A stretch of DNA of 49,692 nt from an uncultured Aquimarina sp. (GTDB lineage: Bacteria > Bacteroidota > Bacteroidia > Flavobacteriales > Flavobacteriaceae). A program made the position numbers and the translations under genes. A model generated the notes under the pieces. It was not told where the DNA came from. It did no database searches and saw nothing but the letters and a program-made list of their open reading frames with translations. Location: positions 1 through 49,692 of the forward strand of contig CANMDH010000041.1 of NCBI GenBank assembly GCA_947496555.1. The letters run 5' to 3'. Positions 47,601 to 49,692 of the stretch are shown piece after piece. The number at the start of each line of letters is the position of its first letter. Position 1 is the stretch's first letter.

Positions 47601-48768
47601 TGCTCCTATAATTACGCTATTAGGAGATAACCCACAAACCATAGAATTGGGAGAAGGATATACTGAATTAGGAGCCACCACTGATGATGGATCTACCGTA
47701 GTTATAGATGATAGTTCATTTGTAGATGCAGTCGGAACCTATACTATTAATTATAATGCCACTGATACATCAGGAAATGAGGCATTAAAAGTAACTAGGA
47801 TTATAGAGGTAGTAGATACAACTGCCCCAGTTATAACTCTACTGGGTGATAACCCACAAATAATCGACCAAATAGAAGGTTACGTAGAGCTAGGAGCCAC
47901 AACCGATGATGGGTCAAAAGTGGTAATAGATACTTCAGGTTTCACAAATGAAGAAGGAACCTATACCATTACTTATAACGCAACCGATGTTTCTGGTAAC
48001 AGTGCAGCTCAAGTAACAAGAATGGTAATTGTAAACTCATGCCCTCTTGATAGTTTAACTGAAAATAATTTTGAAATACTGGCTTCAAGTGAAACTTGTC
48101 CAGGTAAAAATAATGGTATTATAACTATCAATACGGTAGAAACCTTGGATTATATTGCTAAGATCGAAAGCCAGGAATATCCTTTCGCATCCAATCTACA
48201 GGTTACCGATCTGGCTCCGGGTAGCTACACAGTTTGTATTAGTATTGAAGGAGTACCAAATTGCGAACTATGTTTCGAACTAGTAATCGAAGAAGGTTTA
48301 TTGATTACCGGTAAAACATTAATTACCAATGAAAATAACTTCAACAAACAAGTGCAAATAGATATTGAAACCGGTACTCCCCCATTTATTGTAAATATTA
48401 ATAATGAAATGATTGGAGAGTATAACGCAAAGAGTTTTGTCGTAACCGCCAAAATTGGAGACGTGGTAGAAGTGGCTTCCAACTTGGCTTGCGAAGGAAA
48501 ACTTTCTACTAAAATTGAAGGTGGACTATCCAACGATATCACCCTATCTCCCAATCCAACGAGATCGAATGTAACGCTTACATTATCAAAAATTGCAATG
48601 AATGAACTCACAATCACTATTCATAATGCAATGGGAGCAATAGTATCTTCTGGCACGTATGACACCCAAGGGAGTCATATCACATTGTCTACAGAGGAAC
48701 TTCCTGTTGGAGTATACTTTGTAAGAATTAAGGAAACATCCAAAACATTTAAAGTCATTAGAAAATAA
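44644..48768 (+). CDS. Secreted T9SS adhesin with fibrinogen-like domain and four DUF5011-type Ig repeats
   Basis: 1374 aa with a signal peptide ending at NTQAQ. A fibrinogen-C-like domain covers about 35-255 (DTDGGGWLMILNY, then AGAYHWGIRGGG). HYR/cadherin-like Cys-containing modules follow (about 255-550), then a beta-rich, nidogen-like region (about 565-790, LPIGFEFGFYENLYTEFYISSNGFITFS). Four tandem 73-aa Ig-like DUF5011 modules cover about 839-1128 (APxITLxGDNPQxIExGEGYxELGA). A type A Por secretion tail covers about 1295-1374 (ITLSPNPTRSNVTLTLS ... LPVGVYFVRIKETSKTFKVIRK). T9SS would export it and anchor it at the surface. It is divergent from the sigma/FecR/TonB unit and followed by a lipoprotein gene. 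Glycan or host-surface binding is inferred from the fibrinogen-like domain. Confidence 0.9.
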   Translation: MKKLLLLLLASFCFAYNTQAQCGPGQDTTPPVIETAGDGTLASPFRNLLQTTVGGVPSGTYYFNFNGSTFQGVLDNDTDGGGWLMILNYVHIAGDNSNLTVRNTDLPLLGSSTLGDNEAGTTNWGHMGNALAAAIDFEEMRFYGVTTGHNRVINFKTSFQGVLNCVKTGTGSFDRINEVSNHSVLSNHSANIPAQAYHEWADQGDLALTNFPFWTAGAYHWGIRGGGSRWEVDDFANNTQSTIHRVWVRGDLSPAATTTITANLDQTGNVTVAPQDFGLNITDNCVNVTLSLSQTDFDCTDIGSNIIQLTATDDQNNSTIIDVTVIITESAPVITNDTFVNIDLDATSNASITLADLNASATDDCGLQSLTLNRTDFDCSNVGRPISLILTATDVNGNVSISNPVVFINDNIDPVVQCVAPFTLELDATGNAIITENDIVLSATDNCTTNISLDKSTFTCADIGDNTVTVTVSDNGGNRVTCTTTVTITIPSCPSDFTLESDADTCGATYNYPCASNITAGPVSGTQLAVGSTTTFTYDTLDNTGATVSCSYDVTVVDTRAPLFNTQEHTITLNANETATVVASDIIGADPIARDYTLDTSGTFDRVDISATGTEVTLSDDEVSAALPIGFEFGFYENLYTEFYISSNGFITFSDEGDDGCCSGQTLPDTNEPNNLIAYDWTDINPTEGGTIRYTTMGTSPNRIAIIDFDAVHYYDTTPDATTTQIKLFEGTNRIEIHGTSTFDAGNDKTQGLENIDGTAAVVVPGRNASVWTTTNDYVAFVPTNDIFDNCGIDTVEVSPNTFDCSNKGDNVVTLTITDVNGNSSSKTTNVRVETTYTTAPVITLTGTDPQTIEQGTGYIELGATTDDGSTVVIDISDFVDALGIYTIRYTATDDSCNEGLVTRTVNVVDTTAPIITLTGDNPQVIELGEGYTELGAATDDGTAISIDASTFIDAVGSYTITYDATDTSGNIATLVTRSITVVDTTAPIITLLGDNPQTIELGEGYTELGATTDDGSTVVIDDSSFVDAVGTYTINYNATDTSGNEALKVTRIIEVVDTTAPVITLLGDNPQIIDQIEGYVELGATTDDGSKVVIDTSGFTNEEGTYTITYNATDVSGNSAAQVTRMVIVNSCPLDSLTENNFEILASSETCPGKNNGIITINTVETLDYIAKIESQEYPFASNLQVTDLAPGSYTVCISIEGVPNCELCFELVIEEGLLITGKTLITNENNFNKQVQIDIETGTPPFIVNINNEMIGEYNAKSFVVTAKIGDVVEVASNLACEGKLSTKIEGGLSNDITLSPNPTRSNVTLTLSKIAMNELTITIHNAMGAIVSSGTYDTQGSHITLSTEELPVGVYFVRIKETSKTFKVIRK
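47160..48030 (+). repeat. Four tandem ~219-bp repeats inside the adhesin gene
   Basis: Units start near 47160, 47379, 47600 and 47818. They encode the four DUF5011-type modules. Units 2 and 3 share long stretches at the DNA level (for example GAAGGATATACTGAATTAGG in both), suggesting recent duplication or gene conversion. The copy number may vary between strains. Confidence 0.85.
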
Positions 48769-48781
48769 ATCTTGAATTAGT

Positions 48782-48836
48782 ATTGAGTGTAGTCCAAAAC
48801 ATAACAAAACCGATTAAAAATTCGACTACACTCAAT
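48782..48836. repeat. 13-bp inverted repeat resembling the tRNA-linked core motif
   Basis: ATTGAGTGTAGTC (48782-48794) and GACTACACTCAAT (48824-48836) pair perfectly around a 29-nt loop between the adhesin and lipoprotein genes. Each arm resembles the core TTCGACTAAGCTCA found in the tRNA-linked repeats. No U-tract follows, so it is not an obvious terminator. Confidence 0.7.
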
Positions 48837-48876
48837 TAATAAAAAAGTAATAACATTAAATTATAAATAAAATATC

Positions 48877-49575
48877 ATGAAACATATATATATCATTCTA
48901 CTTAGTGTATTTATACTATTTTCTTGTAGCGATGAAGAATTTGAAAGCATAGAAATAGATTATCCATTCAATATAGAACTAAACCCATCGGTTCCTGGTT
49001 TAATCCATCCTACTAATAACTTGATTTGTACAAACTTTAATTTAGAATTTGAATGGGTGAAATCTGTATCCGATCTCAAAAATTCAATCACCTACACTAT
49101 TGAAATTGCTTCAGATAATAGATTCAATAACATTTTATTCTGGGCAAATACCTCTCAAACTAATACTACCTTCAATCTTGAAAAAGGTACCACCTATTTC
49201 TGGAGAGTAAAAGCAATCGATGAAAAAGGGTATGAGAGCACATATTCTCGCATTTACACTTTCTTTACGGAGCCAGAAGCTGGAGTAAATACTATTCCTC
49301 ACTCTCCTATTGCGGTTGCTCCGATTATAGGAACAACTATTACAGGTACAAATGCAACATTAGATTGGAATGCTACAGATAGTGATGGAAACCCATTGCT
49401 ATTTGATATATACTTTGGAGAGTCTAACCCTCCTCAATTATTGGCAGAAAATCTGAACGTAATGACATTAGACGTTCAAATAGAAGCTAATAAAACATAT
49501 TACTGGAGGGTTGTGGCCAAGGACAACAACCAGGGAGTAGCCATTGGCCGGGTTTGGAATTTTAGAACAGAATAA
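48877..49575 (+). CDS. Lipoprotein with two fibronectin-III-like domains
   Basis: 232 aa. A lipoprotein signal ends at the cysteine in FILFSC-SDEE. Two beta-sandwich domains follow, about 45-132 (SITYTIEIASDNRFNNILFW ... GTTYFWRVKAIDEKGYES) and 140-232 (ATLDWNATDSDGNPLLFDIYFG ... NKTYYWRVVAKDNN). The TYYWRV motif is typical of bacterial FN3-like modules. It is 108 bp downstream of the T9SS adhesin and ends at a strong terminator, so it is probably coexpressed, perhaps as a surface partner of the adhesin. Function unknown. Confidence 0.85.
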   Translation: MKHIYIILLSVFILFSCSDEEFESIEIDYPFNIELNPSVPGLIHPTNNLICTNFNLEFEWVKSVSDLKNSITYTIEIASDNRFNNILFWANTSQTNTTFNLEKGTTYFWRVKAIDEKGYESTYSRIYTFFTEPEAGVNTIPHSPIAVAPIIGTTITGTNATLDWNATDSDGNPLLFDIYFGESNPPQLLAENLNVMTLDVQIEANKTYYWRVVAKDNNQGVAIGRVWNFRTE

Positions 49576-49615
49576 GGGGAAAACTTTTGATCTTAGTTTT
49601 AATCACGGCAAAAGG

Positions 49616-49691
49616 AAGAGGCTGTCTAAAAAGGCAGCTTTTTTTTTTGATACGATTTGTGTTGTTTGTATTTTTAGATATGAAACGCACA
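49616..49691. repeat. Right copy of 76-bp inverted terminal repeat
   Basis: Exact reverse complement of 1-76. It holds the lipoprotein-gene terminator and 43 bp beyond it, ending 1 nt before the window edge. Confidence 0.95.
49621..49648 (+). terminator. Rho-independent terminator after the lipoprotein gene
   Basis: GCTGTCT (49621-49627), loop AAAA, AGGCAGC (49632-49638), then ten T. It lies 45 nt after the stop codon and is the same hairpin as at 44-71. Confidence 0.92.
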
Positions 49692-49692
49692 C

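Noticed and set aside
1-49692. CRISPR array, prophage, defence island or IS element
   Set aside because: No regularly spaced direct repeats, cas, phage structural, restriction or transposase genes are visible anywhere in the window.

Overview
The window is an AT-rich chromosomal segment from a member of the Bacteroidota, most likely a marine Flavobacteriia (Aquimarina-like). The evidence is PorP/SprF and PorE-type type IX secretion (T9SS) parts, a Por secretion tail, a FecI/FecR/STN-TonB cassette, DUF3467 and DUF2851 proteins, TAnnTTTG-type promoters, and a near absence of Shine-Dalgarno sequences except in front of rpsU. No phage, CRISPR, IS transposase or rRNA is visible.

Layout. 1-7683 (minus): a large secreted adhesin, a PorP/SprF protein and a PorE-like TPR/PD40/OmpA protein, read in that order as one unit. 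8272-9858 (plus): prfC. 9944-25953 (minus): the translation/transcription core. In transcription order it holds rpsU, xerC-like recombinase, hpf, tRNA-Thr(UGU), tRNA-Tyr, tRNA-Gly, tRNA-Thr(GGU), tuf, tRNA-Trp, secE, nusG, rplK, rplA, rplJ, rplL, rpoB, rpoC and a DUF3467 gene, with several strong stem-loops in the spacers. 26152-34189 (minus): lipoprotein alpha-amylase with LacI-type operators, acyl-CoA dehydrogenase, AGCS symporter plus helix-hairpin-helix protein, and DUF2851/PspC/K+ channel. 34386-38063: membrane-tethered thioredoxin-fold protein, AraC regulator, cystathionine beta-synthase. 38387-49575: TPR-HTH regulator, TonB receptor/FecR/ECF sigma, then a fibrinogen-like T9SS adhesin and a small lipoprotein.

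The most unusual structure is in the tRNA cluster (21739-24223). Four chimeric repeats lie downstream of three tRNA genes (Trp, Gly, and Thr-UGU twice). Each starts with a copy of that tRNA's own 3' end, cut at the same T-loop position, joined to a hairpin core of exactly 31 nt. The far arm of each hairpin is complementary to that particular tRNA's sequence. The intervals from tRNA to fragment are 109, 118, 116 and 115 bp. This looks like a family of tiny tRNA-3'-end-targeting elements, or a tRNA-linked RNA module. Degenerate relatives of the core occur downstream of tRNA-Tyr and as an inverted pair after the fibrinogen-like adhesin.

The two ends of the window are a perfect 76-bp inverted repeat carrying a rho-independent terminator. 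It ends both outward-facing operons and may also be why the sequence stops there.
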